Below are positions 27,788-37,246 of a DNA stretch of 64,000 bases, piece after piece. Each line of letters begins with the position of its first letter. Position 1 is the stretch's first letter. Below the pieces are notes generated by a model. It had not been told where the DNA came from. It saw nothing but the letters and a program-made list of their open reading frames with translations, and searched no databases. The stretch lies in assembly GCF_900172215.1 (NCBI RefSeq), contig NZ_FWFP01000004.1:248001-312000 (forward strand). Reading direction: 5' to 3'. The translations under genes and the position numbers were made by a program. Origin of the DNA: Ruegeria meonggei (GTDB taxonomy: Bacteria; Pseudomonadota; Alphaproteobacteria; Rhodobacterales; Rhodobacteraceae).

Positions 27788-28603
27788 ATGGACGGCACCG
27801 TGCTGGAACAGACCTCCAAGGCCGGCGCACAGCGCGAGGCCGTGATCCGTGTGCGCAATCTGACAAACCGGTTTGGGCCTCAGGTCGTGCACGATGACCT
27901 GAACCTGGATGTCTGGCGCGGTGAAGTTCTGGGCATCGTGGGCGGATCAGGCACCGGGAAATCGGTCCTGCTGCGCACCATTGTGGGGCTAAACAAACCC
28001 GCCGCCGGCAGTATCGAGGTGCTGGGGGTCGATGTTTTGAACGGGCCCGAACAGGAACGCCGTCGCATTGAAAAACGTTGGGGCGTGGCGTTTCAGGACG
28101 GTGCGTTGTTTTCCTCGCTGAGTGTTCTGCAGAACGTCATGGCCCCACTGCGCGAACATACCGGGATCAGCGAAAACCTGATGAAGGCACTTGGTAGTCT
28201 GAAGATTAGCTTGGTCGGTCTGCCGCAACTCAGCTGTGGCAAGCTTCCGTCTGAATTGTCAGGCGGGATGCGTAAACGTGCGGCGCTGGCCCGCGCGCTG
28301 GCACTGGACCCCGAGATTGTGTTTCTGGACGAGCCCACCGCAGGTTTGGACCCGATCGGCGCGGCAGCCTACGACGAGTTGATCGGCGAGCTGCAACATG
28401 CGCTTGGATTGACCGTGTTCATGGTCACGCATGATCTGGACAGCTTGTACGCCATTTGCGACCGCGTCGCGGTGCTTGCAGAAAAACGCGTGCTGGTTGA
28501 AGGTCCAATTGAAGAAATGACCAAAGTCGACCATCCTTGGGTACAGGAGTATTTCACTGGCCCCCGGGCGCGCGCGGCGCAAGAGAAGGGGCAGGACAGG
28601 TAA
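27788..28603 (+). CDS. mlaF: MlaF-type lipid ABC transporter ATPase
   Basis: 271 residues. Walker A GGSGTGKS near residue 56, signature LSGGMRKRAALARAL and Walker B IVFLDEPTAGLDP are all present, with the TxGGMRKR-like form usual in MlaF. It starts one base after the mlaE stop, with GGGGG at the end of mlaE as ribosome site. The C-terminal tail (YFTGPRARAAQ) is typical of proteobacterial MlaF. Powers retrograde or anterograde phospholipid transport. Confidence 0.93.
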   Translation: MDGTVLEQTSKAGAQREAVIRVRNLTNRFGPQVVHDDLNLDVWRGEVLGIVGGSGTGKSVLLRTIVGLNKPAAGSIEVLGVDVLNGPEQERRRIEKRWGVAFQDGALFSSLSVLQNVMAPLREHTGISENLMKALGSLKISLVGLPQLSCGKLPSELSGGMRKRAALARALALDPEIVFLDEPTAGLDPIGAAAYDELIGELQHALGLTVFMVTHDLDSLYAICDRVAVLAEKRVLVEGPIEEMTKVDHPWVQEYFTGPRARAAQEKGQDR

Positions 28604-28608
28604 AGGCA

Positions 28609-29925
28609 ATGGAAACCCGAGCGAATTACATTCTGATTGGCGCGTTTACCCTTGCGGGTATCCTTGGCGCCTTTGGCTTTTTCCTATGGCTCGCAAAGTT
28701 CGAGGTATCGCGTCAATATGCCTATTACGACGTTCTGTTCGACAATGTGTCCGGCCTGTCTGCAGCCGGCGGCGTCAGCTATAACGGCCTGCCCGTCGGG
28801 CAGGTGATTTCGCTGCGATTGGATGAGGATGACCCATCCAAAGTCCGGGTCAAACTTGAGGTCGACGCGGAAATTCCTGTGACTGAAAACACCATCGCAC
28901 AACTGGATTCTCTGGGCGTGACCGGCGTCAGTTACGTTGAGCTGACGGGCGGCACCTCAGGTGGAAAAAGGTTGGAACAAAACAGCGTAATCAAAAGCAA
29001 GCGCAGCGCCATTCAATCGCTGTTTGAAGGGGCGCCCAAAGTTCTGGATGAGGCCATCACCTTACTTGATAACCTCAACAAAGTTGTCGACGACAAGAAC
29101 CGCAAGTCGGTCAGCGACATACTCAGCAATCTTGCATCGGCATCGGGCAAACTGGAAAACACCTTATCGGACTTTGAAAACCTGTCCTCGGATCTGGGTG
29201 GTGCCGCCAAAAAACTCGGCGATTTCACGGATCGATTGGATCAACTGGCCGATACTGCAGAAACAACCCTGAAAACCGGAACAGACACTTTGAAAAGTGT
29301 GAAGACAGCATCCGAATCCGCAACGGTCGCCTTGGACAGCGCCAAGGGCACAATCGAAACGGCTGATCGCCTGATCAAGGAAGACGTCAAACCCTTCATA
29401 AGCCAGGCTACAGAATTGGCTGAACGTCTGTCAGGCCTGACTGAAGAAGGTGGCGTCGCATTGGCAACCGTCAACGAAACCTTTCTGAACGCAAACAAAA
29501 CGCTGGGTTCGATCACCGGCGCGATGGAGACAGCAAAAGGAACGCTGACCTCGGCCGAGCAGGCATTCGACTCGGCCAACAAGGTCATAAACGAAGATAT
29601 TGGCGCTGTGATGAGTGATGTGCGCACAGCCGCAAACGAAGTTGCGTCGACGGTGAAAAACGTCACTGAACGGCTGGACGATATCTCGGCAGACATCCTC
29701 AGCGCGTCCAAATCCGCATCAGAGCTGTTGGGCACAATCGATGGCATCGTACAGGACAACCGGCGCCAGCTGTCTGATTTCCTGCGTGTCGGCCTGCCGC
29801 AATTCACGCGCTTTATCGAGGAATCGCAACGACTGGTGATCAGCATGGATCGGCTGGTGGACAAGGTCGAACGTGATCCAGCACGCTTCTTACTGGGCAC
29901 CCAAGCATCGGAGTTTCGCCAATGA
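28609..29925 (+). CDS. mlaD: MlaD/MCE-domain lipid-binding protein
   Basis: 438 residues from ATG 28609, 5 bases after mlaF. A single N-terminal membrane helix (10-30) precedes an MCE domain at about 38-125 (VLFDNVSGLSAAGGVSYNGL, GVTGVSYVELTGG). The long remainder is an apolar/polar heptad helix (LDNLNKVVDD, TLSDFENLSSDLG), which makes the protein much longer than E. coli MlaD and similar to other alphaproteobacterial MCE proteins. It forms the periplasmic lipid ring or tunnel of the transporter. Confidence 0.9.
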   Translation: METRANYILIGAFTLAGILGAFGFFLWLAKFEVSRQYAYYDVLFDNVSGLSAAGGVSYNGLPVGQVISLRLDEDDPSKVRVKLEVDAEIPVTENTIAQLDSLGVTGVSYVELTGGTSGGKRLEQNSVIKSKRSAIQSLFEGAPKVLDEAITLLDNLNKVVDDKNRKSVSDILSNLASASGKLENTLSDFENLSSDLGGAAKKLGDFTDRLDQLADTAETTLKTGTDTLKSVKTASESATVALDSAKGTIETADRLIKEDVKPFISQATELAERLSGLTEEGGVALATVNETFLNANKTLGSITGAMETAKGTLTSAEQAFDSANKVINEDIGAVMSDVRTAANEVASTVKNVTERLDDISADILSASKSASELLGTIDGIVQDNRRQLSDFLRVGLPQFTRFIEESQRLVISMDRLVDKVERDPARFLLGTQASEFRQ

Positions 29926-30566
29926 TCAGGCTTTTACTTGTGGCACTTTCGTTGGTGTCGCTGGGCGGGTGCACGGGGCTGGATACGCTGCGGCAAGCGT
30001 CCAAGCCAAACGACCTCTACCTGTTAACACCGAAAAGCACGTTTTCGTCTTCCTTGCCGCGCGTTCAAAAGCAGATCGTCGTCCAAGAACCAACGGCAAC
30101 CGCCGCCGTAAACACCGACCAGATCGCCATTCAGCCGACACCGTTGCAGGTCCAGTATCTGCCACGTGCACGCTGGGTCGATCGCGCGCCTTTGATCGTT
30201 CAGGCTTTGCTGGTGGAAAGCTATGAAAACAGCGGCAAAGTCGCTGCCGTGGGCCGTTCCACTGTCGGACTGCGCGCTGATTACGTGATCGTACCCGATC
30301 TGCGAGAGTTTCAGGGCCTCGTGGTCAGTGATGTTGAGAACACCAAAACCATACGTGTCGAAGTGCGCATGAATATCAAGATCATCGACGAGTTTGACGA
30401 CAAAATCATCGCATCGGATTCGTTTAGGGAATACATCGTCTCGGCCAGTGATCAGACGCCGGATTTGGTCAAAGCGTTTGATGAGGCTCTGGGCAAGACC
30501 ATGAGGGATGCCGTGGAATGGAGCGTCGGCAAAATCAACGCCCATGCGGCCAATAACCCAAGATAA
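29922..30566 (+). CDS. ABC-type transport auxiliary lipoprotein (PqiC/LptE-like)
   Basis: 214 residues. A lipoprotein signal ends in LVSLGGC (lipobox, Cys at 18). The body has the QPTPLQVQYLPRARWVDRAPLIVQ motif region and the VEVRMNIKIIDEFDDKIIASDSF strand typical of the auxiliary lipoprotein family found with MCE transporters. The ATG overlaps the mlaD stop (ATGA). Likely an outer-membrane-anchored component that receives or hands over lipids. Last gene of the operon, followed by a strong hairpin. Confidence 0.88.
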   Translation: MIRLLLVALSLVSLGGCTGLDTLRQASKPNDLYLLTPKSTFSSSLPRVQKQIVVQEPTATAAVNTDQIAIQPTPLQVQYLPRARWVDRAPLIVQALLVESYENSGKVAAVGRSTVGLRADYVIVPDLREFQGLVVSDVENTKTIRVEVRMNIKIIDEFDDKIIASDSFREYIVSASDQTPDLVKAFDEALGKTMRDAVEWSVGKINAHAANNPR

Positions 30567-30579
30567 ACCGGGCATAGAA

Positions 30580-30607
30580 GTGGGTGCTGTCAGAATACAG
30601 CACCCAC
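30580..30607. terminator. Bidirectional hairpin terminator
   Basis: GTGGGTGCTG and CAGCACCCAC make a perfect 10-bp stem with an 8-base loop between the convergent lipoprotein and von Willebrand genes. No long U-tract on either side. Confidence 0.75.
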
Positions 30608-30616
30608 AACTCAGAC

Positions 30617-32587
30617 CTACTGGGCCAGAGTTTCTGCCAATCGGATCAAAGTGACGGCTTCTGCCCGATACCCAAACGGATCCTGACCTTTCGCGGAATT
30701 GGCCAATGCAATGGCGTCCTCGTACGACCACGACCCCAGGTATTCGCCGCCGCGCAGCAACTGGCCAAACCCGGCAATGGCGTAAGAAAACTGCACATCT
30801 TCGCTTGCTACGCCTTGCCCGGCAAAGATCGGCTCTTCGATTAATTGGCTTTGATTTGCGCCGGGTATCTTGTAGCGCAGCTTGAAGAACCCAATTTCAT
30901 CTGATCCGTCGGTCGCTACCTGCTCGGTATAGCGCAGCGGTCCGTTCCTGATCGCATCCGACCCGACCGGCGTGACCTCATAGATCGCGGTTACAGTGTG
31001 GCCTGCGCCAATATCCCCAGCATCAACCTTGTCATTCGAGAAGTCCTCGCGCCGCAACGCGCGGGTTTCATATCCGATCAGGCGATACTCGGCGATCTGA
31101 GTCGGGTTGAATTCGACCTGTATCTTGACGTCGTTGGCAATCGGGAACAGGGCACCGGTCAACTGGTCGACCAGCACCTTGCGTGCTTCACCCAGCGTGT
31201 CGATGTAAGAAGCCTGCCCGTTTCCGTTCTGAGCCAGCGCCTGCATTGTCGCGTCATCAAGGTTACCGCGGCCAAAGCCCAAAACACTCAGAAACGTCCC
31301 GCTGTCGCGTTTTCCCGCAATGAAGCCCTTTAGCGCATCAGGATCCGACAGGCCAACATTGAAATCCCCGTCTGTGGCCAAGATCACCCGCGTCACTTCT
31401 CCCTCGGCGGCCATGCCTTCGGCCACCTGATAGGCCTGCTGCAACCCGGCTTGACCTGCGGTTGAACCACCAGCCTCTAGCTGGTCCAACGAAGACAGGA
31501 TCTTTGTGCGTTCCGAGGCTGCCGTGGGCTCCAACACCTGCCCTGCACTGCCTGCATATGTAACAATTGAGACCTGATCTTCGGGGCGTAGTTCCGAAAG
31601 TAATAAGCGAAAGGATTGTTTCAGCAGGGGCAGTTTGGTTGGGTCCTGCATTGATCCGGATGTATCGATCAGAAAGACGAGGTTCAGTGGTGCGCGTTCT
31701 GCGATCTGAGGCAATTCACCCTGAATGCCGATATGTACAAGCTGAGTACCCTCGTTCCACGGGGTTGGCGACACCGTGATTGTCGGACGGAACGGCATTT
31801 CACCTTCTGGCGCAAGATAGGCATAGGGGAAGTAGTTCACCATCTCTTCCACCCGCACCGCGTCTTTAGGTGGCAACTGGCCCCGCATCAACGAAGACCG
31901 GACGATTGAATAAGACGCCGTATCGACGTCGATCGAGAAGGTCGAAACCGGCTCTTCGGTCGTAACTTTCAGCGCGTTTGTGTCGGAATTGGCGAAGGCC
32001 TCGGTGTCAGCCTCGGGCACAACTCTTTGATCAAGCTCAATCGGCGAAGGTGCAATTGACGGAGCCCGTTCGTACAATGCCCCACCAGCAATCCCGGATT
32101 CCATTGTTGCGCCCAGCGAACTGGACTCTTGCGCATTTGACTTACGCACTCTGGGCTTAGGCGACGTTGCAGGGGCATCCGCGACCAAGCCTTGCAGGTC
32201 TGACACAGCACCATCATGAACCGATTCAGAGTTTGGTGTTGGCAAGATACCAGCAATCGGCTCAGCCTGCCGATTTTCTGCACGACTGGTGGGATTGACG
32301 ACATAGTCCCGCGTCTGCGGCACGATCATCACCAGCGCCACGGCGGCAATTGCGGTGGTCGCGGTCAGTGCACCGCGATGGGAGACGGCATTCAACATGG
32401 TTTTCACTCCTTCTGTCAGGCGGGCTATCCGGCCTCGCTTGTCAGTAGGACGTGCGCCAGTTTGCAATCCTTGGGCGCGATTGAAATTTTCCTGCGCTAT
32501 CGACAGGTTTTCGGCCCGGCGCTGTGCATCGGGCACGGGCGTGGCTGCGTTCATCAATGTTTTGAGGTCGTCAAGATCGTCTGTCAT
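30617..32587 (-). CDS. von Willebrand factor A domain protein (YfbK-like), membrane-anchored
   Basis: 656 residues. The N-terminus is cytoplasmic and helical, with one membrane helix near 70-90 (ATTAIAAVALVMIVP). A low-complexity periplasmic linker follows. From about 190 comes the YfbK layout: TFSIDVDTASYSIVRSSLMRGQLPP, then the vWA domain with an intact MIDAS (LVFLIDTSGSMQDPTKLPL, ATDGDFNVGLSD), and a C-terminal DUF3520-like part (YRLIGYETRALRREDF). Its ATG overlaps the stop of the upstream ECF sigma gene, and the pair is often conserved; the N-terminal part may act on the sigma factor. Role in envelope function is inferred. Confidence 0.88.
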   Translation of the reverse strand: MTDDLDDLKTLMNAATPVPDAQRRAENLSIAQENFNRAQGLQTGARPTDKRGRIARLTEGVKTMLNAVSHRGALTATTAIAAVALVMIVPQTRDYVVNPTSRAENRQAEPIAGILPTPNSESVHDGAVSDLQGLVADAPATSPKPRVRKSNAQESSSLGATMESGIAGGALYERAPSIAPSPIELDQRVVPEADTEAFANSDTNALKVTTEEPVSTFSIDVDTASYSIVRSSLMRGQLPPKDAVRVEEMVNYFPYAYLAPEGEMPFRPTITVSPTPWNEGTQLVHIGIQGELPQIAERAPLNLVFLIDTSGSMQDPTKLPLLKQSFRLLLSELRPEDQVSIVTYAGSAGQVLEPTAASERTKILSSLDQLEAGGSTAGQAGLQQAYQVAEGMAAEGEVTRVILATDGDFNVGLSDPDALKGFIAGKRDSGTFLSVLGFGRGNLDDATMQALAQNGNGQASYIDTLGEARKVLVDQLTGALFPIANDVKIQVEFNPTQIAEYRLIGYETRALRREDFSNDKVDAGDIGAGHTVTAIYEVTPVGSDAIRNGPLRYTEQVATDGSDEIGFFKLRYKIPGANQSQLIEEPIFAGQGVASEDVQFSYAIAGFGQLLRGGEYLGSWSYEDAIALANSAKGQDPFGYRAEAVTLIRLAETLAQ

Positions 32588-33129
32588 TGGGCCAGCTCCT
32601 CTTGTCGCAGGGCGCGCAGGCGCTTGCGGATATCTGACATGCGCCAGGAAACGGTGCCCTCGGAAACACCCAGTACGTCGGCGGCTTGGGCATGAGTCAT
32701 CTCATCCTCGAGTGTCAGGGCCAGCGTGTCCTGCAGGTCCTGCGGCAAAGACTGCAGGGCCCGCTGCAACCAATCGACAGCCTCGGCGGTTTCCGCGGCT
32801 TCGGCCCGGCGCATCTGTTCAACATCCCCCCACCCGGTCGCGGCGCGGCTGTGGCTGGCCTGACGGCGGCGCGCGTCTTCGGCGGCGTTCACGACCACCC
32901 GGTAAAGCCACGTGGTGAACTTTGCCTGCCCCCGAAATCCGGCAATTTTTGCTGGCAAGGCCGCGCAAATGTCTTGCGTCAAATCCTCGGCCTGGTCGGC
33001 GCGGCCGGTTAGACGAAAAGCAAGGCGAAACACCCGGTCGTAATGCCGCGCCAACAGCGCGGCAAACGCATCTGCGTCACCTTTCGCCGCTGCCCCGGCC
33101 AGATTTTCGTCCGTTGTTGTCATACGCAT
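32584..33129 (-). CDS. ECF-type RNA polymerase sigma factor
   Basis: 181 residues from ATG 33129; a GTG directly before it (33132) and an ATG at 33123 are equal alternatives. Region 2 lies at about 20-90 (YDRVFRLAFRLTGRADQAEDLTQDI, FTTWLYRVVVNAAEDARRR). Region 4 lies at 120-175 (LPQDLQDTLALTLEDEMTHAQAADVLGVSEGTVSWRMSDIRKRL). Followed directly by the vWA membrane protein, which may be its regulator or target. No dedicated anti-sigma gene is seen next to it. Confidence 0.9.
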   Translation of the reverse strand: MRMTTTDENLAGAAAKGDADAFAALLARHYDRVFRLAFRLTGRADQAEDLTQDICAALPAKIAGFRGQAKFTTWLYRVVVNAAEDARRRQASHSRAATGWGDVEQMRRAEAAETAEAVDWLQRALQSLPQDLQDTLALTLEDEMTHAQAADVLGVSEGTVSWRMSDIRKRLRALRQEELAQ

Positions 33130-33183
33130 CACGATGAGTAAGACGGATCGAAAAGGTCAATCCTTGGCGTTGGCGTAAAAAAA

Positions 33184-34764
33184 TTAAAAATGATCTGCCG
33201 AAGCCATTTTCCATTCGGCTGCATATTGATAGGGGACTGTACCCGCTAGAAGGGCGCCATCTTCGAGAAAATCGTAAAGCTCGGCATAAGACCGTTCCCT
33301 TTCATCAGCTGTGCGGCGGCGAATATCGGCGGGGCGCAGCTCTGCGACCTGGTCTTTTCCCATCGCACCCAAAAGCTCGCGGAAGCTCTCCAGCGTTGCG
33401 TCGTGAAAACGATGCACCCGCACGCGTTTTTGCGGCACATTTACCGCCCGACCCCGGATCGGATCCTGTGTGGCGACGCCCGATGGACAGCGGTTTGTGT
33501 TGCAATGCAAGGCCTGAATGCAGCCGACCGCAAACATCATCGCACGCGCCGCGTTGCACATATCGGCCCCCAGCGCGAGTTTTTCGACCATATCATACCC
33601 AGTGGCCACCTTGCCCGAGCAGATGATCCGGATCTTGTCGCGCAACCCGACCCCGCGCAGGCAGTTGTTGACGAAGATCAATGCTTCGTTCAGCGGCATG
33701 CCCAGGCGATTGGTAAACTCGACCGGTGCCGCGCCGGTGCCGCCCTCTGATCCATCAATCGTGATGAAATCCGGCAGGATACCGGTTTCCAACATCGCCT
33801 TGCAGATCGCCATGAACTCGGACGGTCTACCAATACACAGCTTGAACCCGATGGGCTTACCATCCGACATCTCGCGCAGGTGTTGCACGAAATGCAACAA
33901 TCCCGTTGGCCCGTCGAAAGCTGAATGCACAGGCGGAGAAATCACATCCTGATGCTCGGGCACGCCGCGGATTTCGGCGATTTCCTTATCCACCTTAGCC
34001 GCAGGCAGCACCCCACCATGGGACGGTTTTGCCCCTTGCGAGAGCTTAATCTCGATCGCTTTGACCACGTCGCGCCTGGCATTTTCAGCGAATTTGTCCT
34101 TGTCAAACCCACCCTCGGGCGAGCGGCAGCCGAAATAACCCGTGCCGATTTGCCAGATGATATCCCCACCTTCGGCCAAGTGGTGCGGAGATAATCCGCC
34201 CTCGCCCGTGTTATGTGCGAAACCACCGTCTTTGGCGCCACCATTCAAAGCCCGGATAGCATTGGCACTAAGCGCGCCGAAACTCATCGCCGACACGTTC
34301 AAACGCGACGCGAGATAAGGTTGCGTGCATTGCGGCCCGCCCAACATCACACGTTCTTCGCTTTCAGCCACATTCTTGGGCGCAAGCGAATGGTCGGCCC
34401 GGTGATAGCCAACGCTCAAAATATCGTATTGGGTACCGAAGGCCTGCGTGTCCACCTGCCCCTTGGCGCGGGAATAGACCAAGCTGCGAACAATCCGATT
34501 GTAGGGGCGGCCGTTTTCATTTGTTTCTACAAAATACTGCCGGATTTCCGGGCTCACAAATTCCAACATATAGCGGAAATGACCGAGCACAGGGTAGTTG
34601 TTCAGGACGTTGTGCTTGGTGGTCAGCATGTCATAGAGGCCGATCACTGCGTAAGGGACCAATACCACAAGCAGCCATAAGATGGGTGGCCAGAAATACC
34701 CCAACAAAACTGTTAACGGCAGGCAAACATAACTCAGGATGTAATAGAGTCTGCGTACAATCAT
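33184..34764 (-). CDS. FMN-binding glutamate synthase family protein (GltB-like domain)
   Basis: 526 residues from ATG 34764 with GGGAGA 7 bases upstream. Two N-terminal membrane helices (about 5-45) precede the FMN barrel of glutamate synthase: MSFGALSANAIRALN, TGEGGLSP, IDGSEGGTGAAP and the cluster motif CIQALHCNTNRCPSG with the three cysteines of a 3Fe-4S site. It lacks the N-terminal glutamine amidotransferase and C-terminal GXGXG domains of GltB, so it is not a full glutamate synthase. Function of these standalone membrane-tethered members is not settled. Confidence 0.87.
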   Translation of the reverse strand: MIVRRLYYILSYVCLPLTVLLGYFWPPILWLLVVLVPYAVIGLYDMLTTKHNVLNNYPVLGHFRYMLEFVSPEIRQYFVETNENGRPYNRIVRSLVYSRAKGQVDTQAFGTQYDILSVGYHRADHSLAPKNVAESEERVMLGGPQCTQPYLASRLNVSAMSFGALSANAIRALNGGAKDGGFAHNTGEGGLSPHHLAEGGDIIWQIGTGYFGCRSPEGGFDKDKFAENARRDVVKAIEIKLSQGAKPSHGGVLPAAKVDKEIAEIRGVPEHQDVISPPVHSAFDGPTGLLHFVQHLREMSDGKPIGFKLCIGRPSEFMAICKAMLETGILPDFITIDGSEGGTGAAPVEFTNRLGMPLNEALIFVNNCLRGVGLRDKIRIICSGKVATGYDMVEKLALGADMCNAARAMMFAVGCIQALHCNTNRCPSGVATQDPIRGRAVNVPQKRVRVHRFHDATLESFRELLGAMGKDQVAELRPADIRRRTADERERSYAELYDFLEDGALLAGTVPYQYAAEWKMASADHF

Positions 34765-34959
34765 TCGTGCTCTCCCTAAGTGATGCGCAATCGGTTTTGT
34801 GGCAACGTGGTACAATTCGGTATTTGGTTGCAAGCATTTGTACCCGAAATCACAGGTTCGGGGGAATTTGTGAAAAGAGGCAGAGGTTTAGGCACAGTTG
34901 ATCCATCCGCCAGCAATAGGTATGCCCAAGAAAAGGCGAACCAGGCAGGATCATCGACC

Positions 34960-35367
34960 GTGACACAAACCCGACCCGCTGTCCGGACCTTGGTCCTGAT
35001 GTTCACCGCTGTTTTTGTTGGCGGTGCAGTGGGTTCTGTGCTGCGCGAGGTGTTTGCCGCCCAAATACCCGGTGCTCCGATCCTGACCGCCACTTTTGGC
35101 ATCAATATCGTGGCGTGTTTCATACTTGGTTGGCTCTATTCCATACGTCACCGTGTTCATGCGCATGTGGTGCATCTGGGTGCGGTAGGGTTTTGCGGTG
35201 GGTTGTCCACGTTTTCGTCCTTTGTGGCAGAGCTTGAGCGCCTGGCATCATCGCATCTGTGGGTTGCGGTGTCTGCCGCAGGGTTGGAAACCACCTTGGG
35301 TTTGGGGGCCGCCATTCTGGGCGAGGTCGTTGGGCGCAGGCGAAACGGACCAAAGGCATCGGAATGA
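34960..35367 (+). CDS. crcB: CrcB/Fluc fluoride channel subunit 1
   Basis: 135 residues from GTG 34960 (GGCAGGA about 9 bases upstream); an upstream ATG at 34780 would add 60 residues with no family sequence. Four membrane helices and the channel motif GFCGGLSTFSSFVAEL are present. Fluc channels are antiparallel dimers that expel fluoride. Here the gene overlaps a second crcB by ATGA, so a heterodimer is likely. No crcB fluoride riboswitch was recognised upstream. Confidence 0.88.
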   Translation: MTQTRPAVRTLVLMFTAVFVGGAVGSVLREVFAAQIPGAPILTATFGINIVACFILGWLYSIRHRVHAHVVHLGAVGFCGGLSTFSSFVAELERLASSHLWVAVSAAGLETTLGLGAAILGEVVGRRRNGPKASE

Positions 35368-35726
35368 GCGAGCTGTACCTGCATGTCATGTTCGGCCTGG
35401 GTGGCGGACTGGGGGCCGTGTTTCGTCACTGGATTGCGCTGCGGATCAATCATGATCTGCCACTGTCAACGTTGATCGTGAACGTCTTGGGCAGCCTGCT
35501 TCTGGGTCTGTGGATCGGGTATCTGGGTGGCCCGGTCGATATGGGAGAAGAAGAAAAGCGGTTGGTATTTGGCTTCTGCGGCGGATTCACCACCTTTTCC
35601 AGCTTTGCCTATCAAACGCTGGAGTTGCGGCGCGAACGGACGATCGCGCTGGCCGCCGGGAATATCCTCCTGAGCCTTGCTTTGTGCTGGCTTGCCCTGT
35701 GGATGGGTCTGGTCGTGATGCGCTAA
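35364..35726 (+). CDS. crcB: CrcB/Fluc fluoride channel subunit 2
   Basis: 120 residues from ATG 35364, which overlaps the stop of the first crcB. Four membrane helices, the N-terminal GGGLGAVFRHW segment and the motif GFCGGFTTFSSFAYQTLEL are present. Length is normal for a Fluc subunit. Its stop overlaps the tail of the convergent efflux gene, and a small perfect hairpin (ATGCGC-TAAT-GCGCAT, 35718-35733) spans both stop codons. Confidence 0.9.
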   Translation: MSELYLHVMFGLGGGLGAVFRHWIALRINHDLPLSTLIVNVLGSLLLGLWIGYLGGPVDMGEEEKRLVFGFCGGFTTFSSFAYQTLELRRERTIALAAGNILLSLALCWLALWMGLVVMR

Positions 35727-37246
35727 TGCGCATGAACCTGCGCTTGGGTTTCTGCCTTGGGTGCTTTGCAGAAAAACAACAACGGTATAGTCGCAAGGGC
35801 CAGCAGACCCAGATTGTTGAACACCGTCAGATAAGAAATCAACTCGGCTTGCCGCGAGATTTCCTGACCTAAAAAGGCCGCTCCCTGGGCACTGTCCGGC
35901 GTTAGCCCAAGCGGTGCCAAATAAGCCTGGGCCGCCGGATTATAGGGCGTCACGTTTTGGCTGAGGACAGCCGTATTCGTCTGCATTCCGCGCACCACCC
36001 AGGTACCCACCAGCGAAATTCCGACCGAAGACCCTAGTTGTCGGGTTACGTTGAACAGGCCTGACGCCTCGTCCTGCCGGGATTTTGAGATGCTTTCAAA
36101 AGCAAGAATGGACATGGGTACAAACACTAGCCCCATTCCAAGCCCGCTGACGGCGCCCGGCCATGCCAGTTGCCAGAACCCGGCATTCAAATTCAGCGCC
36201 CCGAGCATAAAATTGCTGATGGCTGTCAACAACATGCCCACCCCGGCAAGGACACGCGGATCGAACCGGGAAACCAGAATAGCTCCGGTCGCAACCATTG
36301 AGATCCCCGCAGCAATCCCGCGCGGGATGAATAGATGGCCGGATTCGATAACCGGATAATCCAACAGGTTTTGCACAAAGGTCGGCAAAATGGCGATGCC
36401 ACCAAACAGTGAGATGGCAAACCCGGCGATGACCAGGTTACACAGGGCAAAATTGCGATCTGCAAACAGGCGCAAGTCGACAACAGAGTTTCTGGATGTC
36501 AGCGCGTGGTAGAGGAACCCCAGAGCCCCCAGAACAGACGCAATCACCGCCAATTGAATGGCGTGCGACGACAACCAGTCTTTGGTCTCGCCCTGATCCA
36601 GAACAAATTGCAGACACCCGATGCCGATGGCCAGCAACGCCAGACCAGCCCAGTCGATGCGAACTTCTTCGGTTTCGTCCTCCGGCAACTCTCCGGCCAA
36701 AAGCAGCAGTGCCATAGCCGCTACCGGGAGGTTGACAAAAAACACCATTCGCCATGAGAAATATTCGGTGAGGATCGCACCTACGGTCGGCCCAAGAACC
36801 GGCGCAACCACAACACCAAGCCCAAATACCGCCATCGCCTGCCCGCGTTTTTCGCGTGGAAAGGCATCAAACAGAATGGATTGTGACAAAGGTATTAGAA
36901 ACGCACCGAACATGCCCTGCGCCAGCCGAAAGATTACGATGGTTTCAAGGCTCCAGGACAGGCCGCACAAGACGGACATCGTGGTAAATCCGATGATGGC
37001 GGTCAGGATGAGCCTTCGCCTCCCGACCCGGCGGGCGACAAATCCGGTCAAGGGCATGACCACGACAGCCGAGACGATATAACTGGTCAGAATCCAAGTG
37101 GCCTGATCGGTTGTGGCCCCGAACGCCGCCTGAATATGGGGCAGCGCGACATTGACGATGGTACTGTCCAGCACCTCGAGTATCGCACTGAGTACAACGG
37201 CGACGACGATCACCGGGTTGATGCGGCTTGCCGCCGGGGCTGTCAT
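35723..37246 (-). CDS. emrB: DHA2-family multidrug efflux permease (EmrB type)
   Basis: 507 residues with about 14 membrane helices. DHA2 motifs are present: LDSTIVNVALPHIQ near 27-40, TWILTSYIVSAVVVMPLTG, the RRVGRRRL loop and the motif C region GLGVVVAPVLGPTVGAILTEYFSWRMVFFVNLPV. It exports hydrophobic compounds by proton antiport with the EmrA-type adaptor encoded just upstream (ATGA overlap at 37243-37246). It ends a run of minus-strand genes that begins with cyoA. Confidence 0.92.
   Translation of the reverse strand: MTAPAASRINPVIVVAVVLSAILEVLDSTIVNVALPHIQAAFGATTDQATWILTSYIVSAVVVMPLTGFVARRVGRRRLILTAIIGFTTMSVLCGLSWSLETIVIFRLAQGMFGAFLIPLSQSILFDAFPREKRGQAMAVFGLGVVVAPVLGPTVGAILTEYFSWRMVFFVNLPVAAMALLLLAGELPEDETEEVRIDWAGLALLAIGIGCLQFVLDQGETKDWLSSHAIQLAVIASVLGALGFLYHALTSRNSVVDLRLFADRNFALCNLVIAGFAISLFGGIAILPTFVQNLLDYPVIESGHLFIPRGIAAGISMVATGAILVSRFDPRVLAGVGMLLTAISNFMLGALNLNAGFWQLAWPGAVSGLGMGLVFVPMSILAFESISKSRQDEASGLFNVTRQLGSSVGISLVGTWVVRGMQTNTAVLSQNVTPYNPAAQAYLAPLGLTPDSAQGAAFLGQEISRQAELISYLTVFNNLGLLALATIPLLFFCKAPKAETQAQVHAH

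Noticed and set aside
33184..34764. Full glutamate synthase large subunit
   Set aside because: The amidotransferase and GXGXG domains are absent and the protein has N-terminal membrane helices, so it is only a GltB-domain relative.
34780..34959. Fluoride riboswitch or longer CrcB N-terminus
   Set aside because: No recognisable crcB RNA core was found, and the extra 60 residues have no channel character; GTG 34960 has a ribosome site.
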